From Pontiellaceae bacterium B1224 (lineage in GTDB: Bacteria; Verrucomicrobiota; Kiritimatiellia; Kiritimatiellales; Pontiellaceae): DNA of 64,000 bases. Positions 52,514 to 61,301 of this stretch are shown here, piece after piece. Positions within the stretch are counted from its first letter, which is position 1; the number at the start of each line of letters is the position of its first letter. The notes under the pieces were generated by a model. The model did not search any database. It was not told the origin of the DNA and saw only the letters and a program-made list of their open reading frames with translations. Made by a program: the position numbers and the translations under genes. Where the stretch lies: the NCBI GenBank assembly GCA_029432815.1, contig JAROBA010000005.1, positions 1-64,000 of the forward strand. The letters run 5' to 3'.

Positions 52514-53287
52514 CTACAGACGTGGCAGGGTCAGACCACCATCCACATAGATCGCCTGCCCGGTTGCATAAGGCAGATCGCCGCGTGCCATTGCTGCGGC
52601 TAATTTTCCGATGTCCTCTGGAACGCCCCAGCGCTTTTCAACGAGCAGGTCGGTATGGTCGATCAGATCATCGTATTTACTCGTCACCCCGGCGGTCATG
52701 TCGGTTTTGATGATACCCGGACGGATTTCATAAACCGGAATGGCAAATTCACCGAGACGTGCCGCAAAGAGCGAGCTCATCATGCCGAGGCCCGCCTTCG
52801 AGATGCAGTAGTCTCCACGGTTCGGCGAGACCACCGTCGCCGAGATTGAACCCACATTGATGATGCAACCTGCGAACGAATCATCGGCTTTCTTCTGCTC
52901 AACCATCCAGTTGGCACAGGCCTGCGTGAGAAAGTACGGACCCTGTAGATTGATTTTCATGATCCATTCAAAACTGTCTTCGTCCGCTTCCAGAATGTCG
53001 GCACGTACCTTCGGCGCCACTCCGGCGTTGTTGACCAGCACATCGAGTCGGCCGAATCGTTCCTTAATTTCAGCCAGCATTGCGGCCCGATCGTCGGCGG
53101 AGGAAACATCGCCGGAACAGTAGAGCACTTCGGTGCCCATTTTTTCCAATGCCTGGACGGAGTCCGCCACTTTCGATGCATCGGAGCGCCCGCTCAGTAC
53201 GAGGTTAAAACCATCAGCCGCCAGCTTTTCACAAATTCCAAAACCAATCCCGCGTCCGCCGCCGGTTACCAATGCTACTTTTTTCAT
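52514..53287 (-). CDS. SDR oxidoreductase of the uronate locus
   Basis: A 257-aa classical short-chain dehydrogenase. The NAD(P) motif TGGGRGIGFGI lies at 8-18, NNAG at about 90, the catalytic Ser in INVGSISATV, and Tyr-x-x-x-Lys in YCISK (about 158-162). In related gene clusters such an SDR reduces keto-sugars made from unsaturated uronates. It is on the same strand as, and 17 bp downstream of, the XRE-cupin regulator. Substrate not known. Confidence 0.85.
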   Translation of the reverse strand: MKKVALVTGGGRGIGFGICEKLAADGFNLVLSGRSDASKVADSVQALEKMGTEVLYCSGDVSSADDRAAMLAEIKERFGRLDVLVNNAGVAPKVRADILEADEDSFEWIMKINLQGPYFLTQACANWMVEQKKADDSFAGCIINVGSISATVVSPNRGDYCISKAGLGMMSSLFAARLGEFAIPVYEIRPGIIKTDMTAGVTSKYDDLIDHTDLLVEKRWGVPEDIGKLAAAMARGDLPYATGQAIYVDGGLTLPRL

Positions 53288-53304
53288 AAATCTGTCTCCT
53301 GTAA

Positions 53305-53853
53305 TTAAAATCGTTTTTGTTTGTGAATGTGCTGAATGATAATGCGGCAGTCTTCCAGCACCTCGTAGGTATGCTCAAACACCGCGTCGAACTGAAGGCA
53401 GTCGCCCGCACTCAATATATGATTTTCATACGGAAGGTTAATCTGCAGCTTACCCTCCAGCACCCAGCAGATTTCAAAATCATCGCGATGGGCGTCCGGA
53501 TTGGAACGTGAAGCACCTTTCGGCGCATCAGCATAAAAACACTTCGAATTAGCATATTCGATCTGCCGGAAATGAAAATCACCCGCAATCCGCTCACTCT
53601 CCACCTTGCACTGAGCCGTGCGCGACTCCACCAGTCCCAGCAGTTCCGAGGCGGTCAGACCAAACGCACGTGCCAGACGAAACAACGTTTTAAGCTCGGC
53701 AGTTGTTTGATTTCGCTCCAACTTAGAAATCACGGCCGTCGATATGCCCGTCCGTTCCGATAAGTCGGCAATCGTCATTTCTGCGCGTTTGCGCAGATCT
53801 CGCAGCACGGCGAAATTATACATCTGTGAATTAAACTCGTATAGATCAGCCAT
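53305..53853 (-). CDS. XRE-family regulator with C-terminal cupin
   Basis: A 182-aa regulator. An XRE helix-turn-helix lies at about 15-70 (RKRAEMTIADLSERTGISTAVISKLERNQTTAEL), and a cupin domain at about 95-180 (DFEICWVLEGKLQINLP, LSAGDCLQFDAVFEHTYE). The cupin probably senses a sugar or sugar acid. It is divergent from the GH88 gene across a 102-bp gap and so is the likely regulator of the uronate genes. Confidence 0.88.
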   Translation of the reverse strand: MADLYEFNSQMYNFAVLRDLRKRAEMTIADLSERTGISTAVISKLERNQTTAELKTLFRLARAFGLTASELLGLVESRTAQCKVESERIAGDFHFRQIEYANSKCFYADAPKGASRSNPDAHRDDFEICWVLEGKLQINLPYENHILSAGDCLQFDAVFEHTYEVLEDCRIIIQHIHKQKRF

Positions 53854-53955
53854 CGTTCATGTCCTGTTTTCAGTTAAGTGCGAAATGACATATAGCGCTT
53901 GACTATGTTCCTATACAATATATTTTAATTATCAATATATAGACGGAGAATATTT
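53854..53955. promoter_or_regulatory. Divergent promoter region of the uronate locus
   Basis: An AT-rich 102-bp gap. On the plus strand TTGACT (about 53900-53905) may act as -35, with TATTTT 16 bp later as a weak -10. Inverted short repeats of ATATATT/AATATAT flank the site. The regulator encoded to the left may bind here. Confidence 0.4.
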
Positions 53956-55311
53956 ATGCATATTAATTACACTCTGACCCCAGCCGACCTTCTTCCGGAT
54001 CTTGAACGCTTCTGGCAGGTATCCGGTCAGAAAATCAACGACCTCAATAAAAACTACGATCCCGCCAAAGGTTCCCCCGTCTTCACCGTGAAAGGCAAGT
54101 ACACCACGCGCGGCTGGACCGAATGGACCCAGGGCTTTCAGTACGGCGGGGAAATCCTGCAGTTCGATGCCACCAGCGATGCCTTTTTCCTCGAAATGGG
54201 CAAAAAGAATACGGTCTCCAACATGGCGCCACACGTCAGCCATTTCGGTGTGCACGACCACGGATTCAACAATGTCAGCACCTACGGCAACCTGCTGCGC
54301 CTGATGAACGAAGGCCGTATTCCTGAAAACGAATGGGAACGAAACTTCTATGAAATGGCACTTAAGGCTTCGGGTTCTGTACAGGCCCGTCGCTGGACCG
54401 ACCTGCCCAATGATCGCGGCTACATCTATTCCTTTAACGGCCCGCACTCGCTTTTTGCCGATACCATCCGCTCGCTGCGCGCCCTCATTGTGGCTCACCA
54501 GCTCGGCCATTCCTATATGGGTGAAGGCGATGTGGAAATTTCTCTGCTCAAACGTGCTATTCAGCACGCCAAAACCACCGCCGACTATGCTGTCTATTAT
54601 GGCGAAGGCCGCGACTTCTACGATGTCTGGGGACGCACCGCGCACGAAAGTATCTTCAATCTGAACGATGGAGCCTACCGCTGCCCGAACTCGCAGCAGG
54701 GCTTCTCGCCCTTCACCACCTGGACCCGCGGTCTCTCATGGATCATGGTGGGTGCACCGGAACAGCTTGAATTCCTTAAAACCATCGACGATGCGGAACT
54801 GGAACCGCTCGGCGGACGCGAAGCCATTGAAGCCTTCCTGCTGAAAATGGCGAAAGCCACCTGTGATTTCTATATTGAAAACACCGCCACCGACGGCATC
54901 CCCTACTGGGACACCGGTGCACTGGATACCCACAAACTCGGTGAGGATGTATACGAACGGGAATCCGATCCGTTCAACGATGCCGAACCGGTCGACTCTT
55001 CCGCCGCCGCCATCGGAGCGCAGGGACTGCTACGTCTCGGTCGGTATCTGAACGACGAGAAATACACGCAGGCCGGTCTTACCGTCATGAAAACGTTGAT
55101 GAGCGACAAATACCTCAGCCTCGATGAATCGCATCAGGGTCTGATCCTTCATTCGATCTATCACCGTCCCAACGGTTGGGATTATATTCCGGATAGGCAA
55201 ACCATTCCGTGCGGCGAATCCAGCATGTGGGGCGACTACCACGCACGCGAAACCGCGCTCTACATTCAGCGCCTCGCGAAAAAGGAACCGTACTATAAAT
55301 TTTATCTGTAA
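53956..55311 (+). CDS. GH88-like unsaturated glucuronyl hydrolase
   Basis: A 451-aa (alpha/alpha)6-barrel hydrolase, GH88-like. It acts on delta-4,5-unsaturated uronates released by polysaccharide lyases, giving free keto-uronates. Segments SHFGVHDHGFNNVSTYGNLLRL and FADTIRSLRALIVAHQLG hold candidate catalytic Asp residues, and a C-terminal DYHARETALYIQRLAKKE motif is typical. No signal peptide is seen, so it acts inside the cell. It heads the plus-strand uronate unit with the cupin and the Gfo/Idh dehydrogenase. A ribosome site is weak (AGACGGAG). Confidence 0.83.
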   Translation: MHINYTLTPADLLPDLERFWQVSGQKINDLNKNYDPAKGSPVFTVKGKYTTRGWTEWTQGFQYGGEILQFDATSDAFFLEMGKKNTVSNMAPHVSHFGVHDHGFNNVSTYGNLLRLMNEGRIPENEWERNFYEMALKASGSVQARRWTDLPNDRGYIYSFNGPHSLFADTIRSLRALIVAHQLGHSYMGEGDVEISLLKRAIQHAKTTADYAVYYGEGRDFYDVWGRTAHESIFNLNDGAYRCPNSQQGFSPFTTWTRGLSWIMVGAPEQLEFLKTIDDAELEPLGGREAIEAFLLKMAKATCDFYIENTATDGIPYWDTGALDTHKLGEDVYERESDPFNDAEPVDSSAAAIGAQGLLRLGRYLNDEKYTQAGLTVMKTLMSDKYLSLDESHQGLILHSIYHRPNGWDYIPDRQTIPCGESSMWGDYHARETALYIQRLAKKEPYYKFYL

Positions 55312-55416
55312 ACCGCGTTGCGGCGGTCGAACGGCGCAGGTCGAAAAGTCAAATGTCCCGACTTTAAGACCTTCGACCTTCAGACCTTTGACACTAAATG
55401 AAATAAGGAGAAGACC

Positions 55417-55881
55417 ATGATCATTGGAGACCTCAGCGAAATTGCAGGCCGCACCTATCCGGCAAAACGGCTGACTCAAAACCTTGTGGGCGGTATGTCG
55501 CCCGTGCAATGCGATAACTTTGCGATGGGATATGTGACACTTGAACCCAACGGCGGACAGGTTCCGTGGCACAACCAGGAACAGGAAGAGATCTACTTCG
55601 TGGTTTCCGGCACCACTGAGATGTGCCTCGGCGAAGAACGCAGAGAAATGAAGGCTGGTCAGATCGTGCACATTCCCTCGGGCGTTTATCATCAGATGAC
55701 CAATATCGGTGACGAAACCGCGACCTTTATCTATTGCTACGGCCCAGCAGGCGATGTGGCGCATTGGCGCGAAGAACTTGCCGGAACGCTTCCAAAGGCT
55801 GGAATTGATGTTCCTGCTCTACCGGAAGGCGCTCGACCGCAATGCACCGATATGCCCGAAGGCGGGCCGATTATTATTTAA
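55417..55881 (+). CDS. Cupin, KdgF-like
   Basis: A 154-aa single-domain cupin. The metal ligands are suggested by WHNQEQEEIYFVVSG (His, Glu, Glu) and VHIPSGVYHQMTN (second His). KdgF-type cupins linearise 4,5-unsaturated uronates to their open-chain keto form, which fits the place next to GH88, but sugar isomerase roles cannot be excluded. An AAGGAGAAG site precedes it. Confidence 0.78.
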   Translation: MIIGDLSEIAGRTYPAKRLTQNLVGGMSPVQCDNFAMGYVTLEPNGGQVPWHNQEQEEIYFVVSGTTEMCLGEERREMKAGQIVHIPSGVYHQMTNIGDETATFIYCYGPAGDVAHWREELAGTLPKAGIDVPALPEGARPQCTDMPEGGPIII

Positions 55882-55894
55882 AAGGCGTGATTCA

Positions 55895-55928
55895 TGAAAC
55901 GTGAGGCGTGATCATCAGTCACGTTTCA
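55895..55928. repeat. Inverted repeat between cupin and Gfo/Idh genes
   Basis: TGAAACGTGA and TCACGTTTCA (55895-55904 and 55919-55928) flank a 14-nt loop, inside a longer stretch of GTGA/TCAC-rich words. No U-tract. Likely an intergenic palindromic element. Confidence 0.5.
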
Positions 55929-55974
55929 CGGCTCACTCATCACTTAAAACTTAACACTGAATCGGAGATTCATC

Positions 55975-57153
55975 ATGGAAATCAAACGTATCGGCATCAT
56001 CATGAACGGCGTGACCGGGCGGATGGGCACGAACCAGCATCTGGCCCGCTCCATCTCGGCTATCATTAAAGAAGGCGGAATCAAAGTCGGTAACGACCTG
56101 ATCATTATGCCCGACCCCATCCTGACCGGACGTCGCGAATACGCCCTGAAAGAACTCGCAGAAACATACGGCAACGACGCCCGCGGCGAAGCTTACAAAT
56201 ACACCACCGATGTGCAGGGTGCACTTGATGGAAAATACGGTGACTACGAAATCTTTTTCGATGCCTCCGGCACGCTGCAACGCGCGGGCTTCATTGAAAA
56301 GGCGGTAAAAGCCGGAAAAGCCATCTACTGCGAAAAACCGACGGCCGTTAAAACCAAAGAAGCCGTGCGTCTCGCGAAACTCGTTTCCGATGCCGGCCTC
56401 AAAAACGGGGTGGTTCAGGACAAACTTTGGCTTCCGGGCTTCCGTAAAATCAAAATGCTCAAGGAGCAGGACTTCTTCGGAAATATTCTTTCCGTTAAAG
56501 GCGACTTCGGCTATTGGGTATTCACCGGTATGGACTACGACCAGCCAGCTCAGCGCCCCAGCTGGAACTACCGCGCCGAAGATGGCGGCGGCATGATGAT
56601 CGATATGTTCTGCCACTGGCGCTATGTGATCGACAATGTATTCGGTCTGGTTAAATCGCTGGTTGCTTATGGTGTCACCGACCTGCCGGAACGCCGCGCG
56701 GAAGACGGCAAGCCCTTCAAATGCACGGCCGACGATTCCGCTTATGCGATGTTCCTGCTCGAAGATGGAACCATGGTTCAGTTCAACAGCTCCTGGTGTA
56801 CCCGCGTGCGTCGCGACGACCTGCTGACCGTTCATGTGGACGGCGTTAAAGGATCTGCGGTAGCCGGCCTGCGCGAAGTAAAGACCCAGGCGGCAGCCAA
56901 CACACCGAAGCCGGTCTGGAATCCGGATATCAAACAGCCGATCGATTTCCTCGCGGGCTGGGAAGATGTTCCGAACAACATCGAATACGACAACGCCTTC
57001 AAGATTCAGTGGGAAATGTTCATTAAGCATGTCGTGCTCGATGAAGAATGGAACTATTCGCTGATGGAAGGCGCCAAAGGCGTTCAGCTGGCCGAGCTCG
57101 GTATGCAGAGCTGGAAAGAACGCAAATGGATGGACGTTCCGGAACTCGGATAA
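55975..57153 (+). CDS. Gfo/Idh/MocA-family dehydrogenase
   Basis: A 392-aa NAD(P)-dependent dehydrogenase of the Gfo/Idh/MocA family. The Rossmann motif GVTGRMGTNQ (12-21 region) and the EKPTAVKT motif (Glu-Lys-Pro, about 121-123) are present, with a C-terminal substrate domain (DMFCHWRYVIDNVFG). It probably oxidises or reduces a uronate-derived sugar. It follows the cupin gene by 93 bp, with an inverted repeat between. A terminator lies after its stop. Confidence 0.85.
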   Translation: MEIKRIGIIMNGVTGRMGTNQHLARSISAIIKEGGIKVGNDLIIMPDPILTGRREYALKELAETYGNDARGEAYKYTTDVQGALDGKYGDYEIFFDASGTLQRAGFIEKAVKAGKAIYCEKPTAVKTKEAVRLAKLVSDAGLKNGVVQDKLWLPGFRKIKMLKEQDFFGNILSVKGDFGYWVFTGMDYDQPAQRPSWNYRAEDGGGMMIDMFCHWRYVIDNVFGLVKSLVAYGVTDLPERRAEDGKPFKCTADDSAYAMFLLEDGTMVQFNSSWCTRVRRDDLLTVHVDGVKGSAVAGLREVKTQAAANTPKPVWNPDIKQPIDFLAGWEDVPNNIEYDNAFKIQWEMFIKHVVLDEEWNYSLMEGAKGVQLAELGMQSWKERKWMDVPELG

Positions 57154-57161
57154 TTCCATTT

Positions 57162-57192
57162 TCCAGAGATTGGGAGTTTCCAATCTCTGGAA
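57162..57192. repeat. Inverted repeat built on the TTCCAA palindrome
   Basis: CCAGAGATTGG and CCAATCTCTGG form perfect 11-bp arms at 57163-57173 and 57180-57190 region. The right arm is part of TTCCAA-TCT-CTGGAA (57178-57192, one mismatch from the common palindrome). It precedes the terminator. Confidence 0.6.
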
Positions 57193-57195
57193 ACC

Positions 57196-57224
57196 AAAGG
57201 AGCGGCCTCAAGCCGCTCCTTTTT
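57196..57224. terminator. Bidirectional intrinsic terminator
   Basis: GGAGCGGC-CTCAA-GCCGCTCC (57199-57206, 57212-57219) with T residues at 57220-57224 and A residues at 57196-57198. It ends the Gfo/Idh transcript and, on the other strand, could end the DUF202 gene, whose stop is at 57227. Confidence 0.9.
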
Positions 57225-57226
57225 AT

Positions 57227-57535
57227 TTAATCGTCCAGGTCCTCTTCAAGCTCTTCGAGCTTGTCGTAGGCAACTCCGATGCGTTTCTTCACCTGAATAA
57301 AGCGAACAAACCCTACCACGACAGCAACTAGCCCTAAAAACAACAGCGCAATGCCAAGCTTTACCATCAATGGTTCCTCCGACAAAAGTTTCAGAAGCGT
57401 TCCTCCGGCAGCAAACAGCGCAATAGATGTTCTTAAATATGACAACAGCGTCCGTTCATTCGCAAGTACAGTGCGGTCATACGCGAGATGATCGCGAAGA
57501 ATCATGTCATCTGGATTTACTTTCGAATAAGGCAT
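57227..57535 (-). CDS. DUF202 (YidH-like) membrane protein
   Basis: A 102-aa membrane protein of the DUF202/YidH family. The signature RDHLAYDRTVLANERTLLSYLRTSIALFAAG lies at 14-43, with two hydrophobic segments. Function is unknown. It follows the GH57 gene on the same strand with 11 bp between and may be co-transcribed. Confidence 0.85.
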   Translation of the reverse strand: MPYSKVNPDDMILRDHLAYDRTVLANERTLLSYLRTSIALFAAGGTLLKLLSEEPLMVKLGIALLFLGLVAVVVGFVRFIQVKKRIGVAYDKLEELEEDLDD

Positions 57536-57546
57536 CGCTCATCTTT

Positions 57547-59088
57547 CTATTTATCGCCGGCGACCACCACCCCGCCAACCAGCTGGCGCGCGAGAATCAG
57601 GGCGTCGGCTCGCACTTCATATTCCGAAGGAAACAATACCTTGGCGTCCGATGCAATACCGGAGGTGTCGCGGGAACGCAAAATTAGATCTTTCGCGAAC
57701 GCACCGTTCTTCTTTTCCTCGTCCGAACCGGATGCGATCAGGGTTTCCGCTTTCTCGAGCACCAGATCCTGCTGCATCGTAAAGATTGCTTCCATCGTTG
57801 CAATCGGATCCGCCTCAATCTTCGAACGATCCACGCCACCCAGCAGCGTTTCCGCCATCAGCAGGTTGTTAAAGTTGTAGCCGTAGTTAAACGGATAAAT
57901 GATGTGCGGCGAGGCTTTCGTTGTCGGAGGCCACTGGCCATCGGAGTTGTAGGAGTTGGTGAGGTGGAACCACACGCGCTCCAGCATATCCTGCGGTAGG
58001 GTGTCCTCCACTTCTTTCAGCTTTTCACGAACCAGCGCCTGCCACGGACGGAGCAGCAGCGCCATCGGCGTGCCCGACCAGTTCGAGGCCTGCCCACCAT
58101 GCCACGACATGTTGTCGTTAAAGTTGATTTTATCTTCCAAGGGTTGGATGTCATTACAGGCCGAATCAAAGGTCGTAAATTCGCCCAGCTCGCGCACGGC
58201 GTTCACCATGGAGACGAGCTTTTCCTCTGCATCGGGCATACGCTCAAAAATCTGATCCGGATCATTGCAGTATTTGAGGTTGTACCAGGCATTGGTGCCG
58301 ACGTATTCCGCGTCGTCGGCATAGATCAGCATGGCACCCTCTTCCTCACCGGGATTCTGGGCTGAGAATTTTTTAATGAGCTCCACATAGTTTTCGAGTG
58401 AGTGACCCGGATGGCTCATGAAGTAGCGCACGCCGAACACGGCGACCCGGTCGGTTCTTAAAAACACACGGAGTGTGTCCGGCTCCATGCCTTCCAGATT
58501 TTTGAATGGAAAGTGCAGCGCCTTTTCTGTGCCTGGCAGATCGTATTTAAAGTCGAAGTTGTAGAACTGGGAGTTGTCAATTTTTTCAACGTCGTAGATT
58601 TCCGGACGAAGCGGGTTTCCATCGAGATCGAGCGAACGGCTGTACTGTTCAAATTCCTGCAGCAGGTTGCGGTAGCCGTTGTCGGCGACCTGATTCTTCA
58701 CATAACTGCGCCAGCCGCATTCCGGATTCCAGAAACTCTTCGGCTGAATGCCAAGGTATTTCCGATAGATGTCGTTTGAAAATTTAATGGCCCAGCGTCC
58801 GTCCTCTTCCGGGAAGTTCGGCAACATCGGATGCGCATAGGGCGACCCCATGAATTCGCACTGACCGGTTGCAATCGCCGCTTTGAGTTTTTCGAGCACA
58901 TCCGGCGTTTTGATCGCCATCTGTTCGATGGTGTAGCCGGAGGCTTCGAACACATATTGATCGGTCGGCAGCTTTTCGCGATAGGTATCAAAAATCAGCT
59001 CATAGCTGCTGCGGATGACGAACTCATACCGGCGCTCCGGCAGATAGGCGTAGTTTAGGTTCGCGTGGTATATCGAAACATATTTCAT
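57547..59088 (-). CDS. GH57-family glycoside hydrolase
   Basis: A 513-aa protein of the GH57 fold, acting on alpha-glucans or alpha-galactosides. N-terminal YHANLNYAYLPERRYEF, the conserved SFWNPECGW region (candidate nucleophile area) and the YADDAEYVG region (candidate acid) are seen. No signal peptide, so probably cytoplasmic. It lies 11 bp upstream of the DUF202 gene. Two one-mismatch palindromes are associated: 58135-58149 in the gene and 59117-59131 upstream. Confidence 0.78.
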   Translation of the reverse strand: MKYVSIYHANLNYAYLPERRYEFVIRSSYELIFDTYREKLPTDQYVFEASGYTIEQMAIKTPDVLEKLKAAIATGQCEFMGSPYAHPMLPNFPEEDGRWAIKFSNDIYRKYLGIQPKSFWNPECGWRSYVKNQVADNGYRNLLQEFEQYSRSLDLDGNPLRPEIYDVEKIDNSQFYNFDFKYDLPGTEKALHFPFKNLEGMEPDTLRVFLRTDRVAVFGVRYFMSHPGHSLENYVELIKKFSAQNPGEEEGAMLIYADDAEYVGTNAWYNLKYCNDPDQIFERMPDAEEKLVSMVNAVRELGEFTTFDSACNDIQPLEDKINFNDNMSWHGGQASNWSGTPMALLLRPWQALVREKLKEVEDTLPQDMLERVWFHLTNSYNSDGQWPPTTKASPHIIYPFNYGYNFNNLLMAETLLGGVDRSKIEADPIATMEAIFTMQQDLVLEKAETLIASGSDEEKKNGAFAKDLILRSRDTSGIASDAKVLFPSEYEVRADALILARQLVGGVVVAGDK

Positions 59089-59116
59089 AGGTCATTCCTT
59101 TCATCTATTTTCCGGT

Positions 59117-59131
59117 TTCCAATGTCTGGAA
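59117..59131. repeat. TTCCAANNNYTGGAA palindrome, one mismatch, upstream of GH57 gene
   Basis: TTCCAA-TGT-CTGGAA, about 30 bp before the GH57 start, extended to GGTTTCCAA...CTGGAAACC. Confidence 0.55.
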
Positions 59132-59285
59132 ACCATGCAAACAAACGAACCCTGACCGACGAGATCGAACGTATCGGGGCAGTGGCCTCAATTGGACCAC
59201 ATCAAACAGTCCCCCGAAATTTATCTACAGAGGCCGCAAAGTAACCAAGGTCGTGCGACCAATCAACCTGAAAAGATCCCTTTTT

Positions 59286-61298
59286 CTACATCCCCTTTGT
59301 TAAGCGGATCACGAAGCCGTTGTTCGGCTTCAGATGGAGTTCAAGTTGACTTTGATTGTTCAGCTGTTTTGTTTCAATTTTCACCTGAGTGCGGGTCTTG
59401 ACGCTCTCATCATCGGTATAGATCGTGGCATCATATTGGGCATTCTCATCCAAAAAGGAAAAATCAACGATGACGTCGCGCGCCGCTGTTCCATTGATGC
59501 CGCCGACATACCAATCCGCTCCCTTGCGGCGGGCGATCACGCCGAGCTTTCCAATCTCTGCCTCAAGGACTTTCGTGTCGTCCCAGGTCGTGGGTACTTG
59601 GCGGAAAAATTCCAACTCAGGCTCATTCCCGATATGCTTGGTATCGCCCCAGAGTCCATCCAGTTTATCGGGCGACTCCGCAGGGCGGTCGTACCAAAAG
59701 AGGAACTGCAACGGGCTGAATAGACACACGGTCTTTGCCAACTGCGAAGCGTGTGAGCCCATTACATCAACCTTCGGACTATAATAGCAGACGGTGTTGT
59801 CGGCCGCCCCGGCCAGCATACGGGTGAACATGGTGATCAGCGTATGTTCATTGGGCACGGTTTCCTCGTCCCCACGGATGCCCTCCTGCGTCAGCAGGTT
59901 GGGATAGGTACGCGAAAAACCTGTGGGCCGATACTCGTCATGTACATCCACCACCATCCGGTACGCCGCAGCCTTTTGGATCGCCTCATGCATCCACTCC
60001 GTTGCATCCTGATCCCCTACCCGCACAAACCCGAACTTGATTCCGGAAATGCCCCATTCCTGGTAGAGGGGTAGCAACTCGTCCAGCTGCTTCTCGAGCG
60101 CGCGGCGGTTGACATAGAGCATAATCCGCACATTCTTCTCTTTTGCGTACGCCACAATGGCTTCCAGATCGAAGGGTCCTTTTGAACGCTTGGGATCCAG
60201 TGTGATGGTCGTCGCATCCGATTCGTCATCCATTTCGTGTCCGTACCAACCCGCATCAAAATGGACATACTGCATGCCGTTGGCGGCCACAAAATCTACG
60301 GCCCGAAGTCCGCCCTCCGTGGTCAGCGTTGTTTCGCGCAGTACCTTCCCGGGTACGATCCATGAAGTGTCCTCGATCGCGCACGGCGCATTGAGATTGA
60401 GGATCAGATAATTATTCTCCAACAGCTCGCCATAATTTTTTCCGATCATGATGACGCGCCAGGGTGACCGGAACGGCAGATCAACTGTCGCCTTCGAAGC
60501 ACTGCTTCGTTCGCTTTTCAGCGCGCCCGACACCTTGTCCTGCACGGTTCTGCTCATGCTTCCATCCAGACTGGACAGGATGGCTAAAGGCGTCTCGGGA
60601 TCTGAATCAAAACTGATCCGCGCATAATCAACCAGTGATGCCTCTGCGAGGGCGATCACCTGATCCTTCCCGCACTCAATCACCAGCGGCCGTTCCGCGC
60701 CCGGCTTCAACCGGCTCAGCGGAATCCGGGAGTAACGCCCCTGCGCCGTTAACCGTCCGCGCCTCCGCTCGGGTGTGGACCACACGTCATAATCCTCCGC
60801 AAACCGGTAACTGATCAGCTCATCATCAATATGAAGCTGCTGCAGTCCGCCCTGTTCCGGGATCTCGTAGGCAAAGGCCACCCCTTCGTTGTAGGCGCGG
60901 AAAATAACGTTCAGCCGGCTTTCCTCACTCTTCAGCGACAGCGTCATTTCATTGTATTGATCCGGAATTGTGCTCCGCTCACCGAATGCCGTGGTCCACT
61001 CGTCGTCAACAGATCGCCGTTCAACGTTCTCCACCGCGAAGGTTCCCGCGAAATCCAACTCCTGGGCCGGAAGGCGCAGCGTCGAAGGTTCAATGAGCGT
61101 CTCCCCCCGGCTCATCACCGAAAACCGGATAATATCGGAACCATCTTCCGCCGGCATAACCAAAAGCTCGTGCGCCCCATTCGGCGAAACAACCCGCATC
61201 GCTTCTCCTTCTGCCAACGAGAGGCTCGATGTCAGCATGAGCAACCCCGCCACGGTCCAATATTTCGAAATCAGATTCACGATATACTCCTCGGCCAA
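59286..61298 (-). CDS. Secreted GH97-family alpha-glycosidase
   Basis: A 670-aa GH97 enzyme, cleaving alpha-glucosidic or alpha-galactosidic bonds. A membrane-like signal segment (about 14-30) is followed by an N-terminal beta-sandwich (MRVVSPNGAHELLVMPAEDG), a TIM barrel with HFDAGWYGHEM and KFGFVRVGDQ, the VDVHDEYRPTGFSRTYPN and EGIRGDEE motifs, and a C-terminal beta domain. It is directly downstream of the lyase-like gene by 3 bp on the same strand. The probable start is 61298, or a slightly later ATG after the signal anchor. Confidence 0.85.
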   Translation of the reverse strand: MAEEYIVNLISKYWTVAGLLMLTSSLSLAEGEAMRVVSPNGAHELLVMPAEDGSDIIRFSVMSRGETLIEPSTLRLPAQELDFAGTFAVENVERRSVDDEWTTAFGERSTIPDQYNEMTLSLKSEESRLNVIFRAYNEGVAFAYEIPEQGGLQQLHIDDELISYRFAEDYDVWSTPERRRGRLTAQGRYSRIPLSRLKPGAERPLVIECGKDQVIALAEASLVDYARISFDSDPETPLAILSSLDGSMSRTVQDKVSGALKSERSSASKATVDLPFRSPWRVIMIGKNYGELLENNYLILNLNAPCAIEDTSWIVPGKVLRETTLTTEGGLRAVDFVAANGMQYVHFDAGWYGHEMDDESDATTITLDPKRSKGPFDLEAIVAYAKEKNVRIMLYVNRRALEKQLDELLPLYQEWGISGIKFGFVRVGDQDATEWMHEAIQKAAAYRMVVDVHDEYRPTGFSRTYPNLLTQEGIRGDEETVPNEHTLITMFTRMLAGAADNTVCYYSPKVDVMGSHASQLAKTVCLFSPLQFLFWYDRPAESPDKLDGLWGDTKHIGNEPELEFFRQVPTTWDDTKVLEAEIGKLGVIARRKGADWYVGGINGTAARDVIVDFSFLDENAQYDATIYTDDESVKTRTQVKIETKQLNNQSQLELHLKPNNGFVIRLTKGM

Positions 61299-61301
61299 CT
61301 T

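Noticed and set aside
55951-57183. 410-aa open frame on the minus strand
   Set aside because: It is the antisense shadow of the Gfo/Idh dehydrogenase. Motifs lie on the plus strand.
1231-59131. Phe-Gln-x-Leu-Glu as a shared protein motif
   Set aside because: It is produced by only one of three frames of the DNA palindrome. Other copies read Ser-Lys-x-Trp-Lys or Phe-Pro-x-Phe-Gly, and several lie in non-coding DNA.
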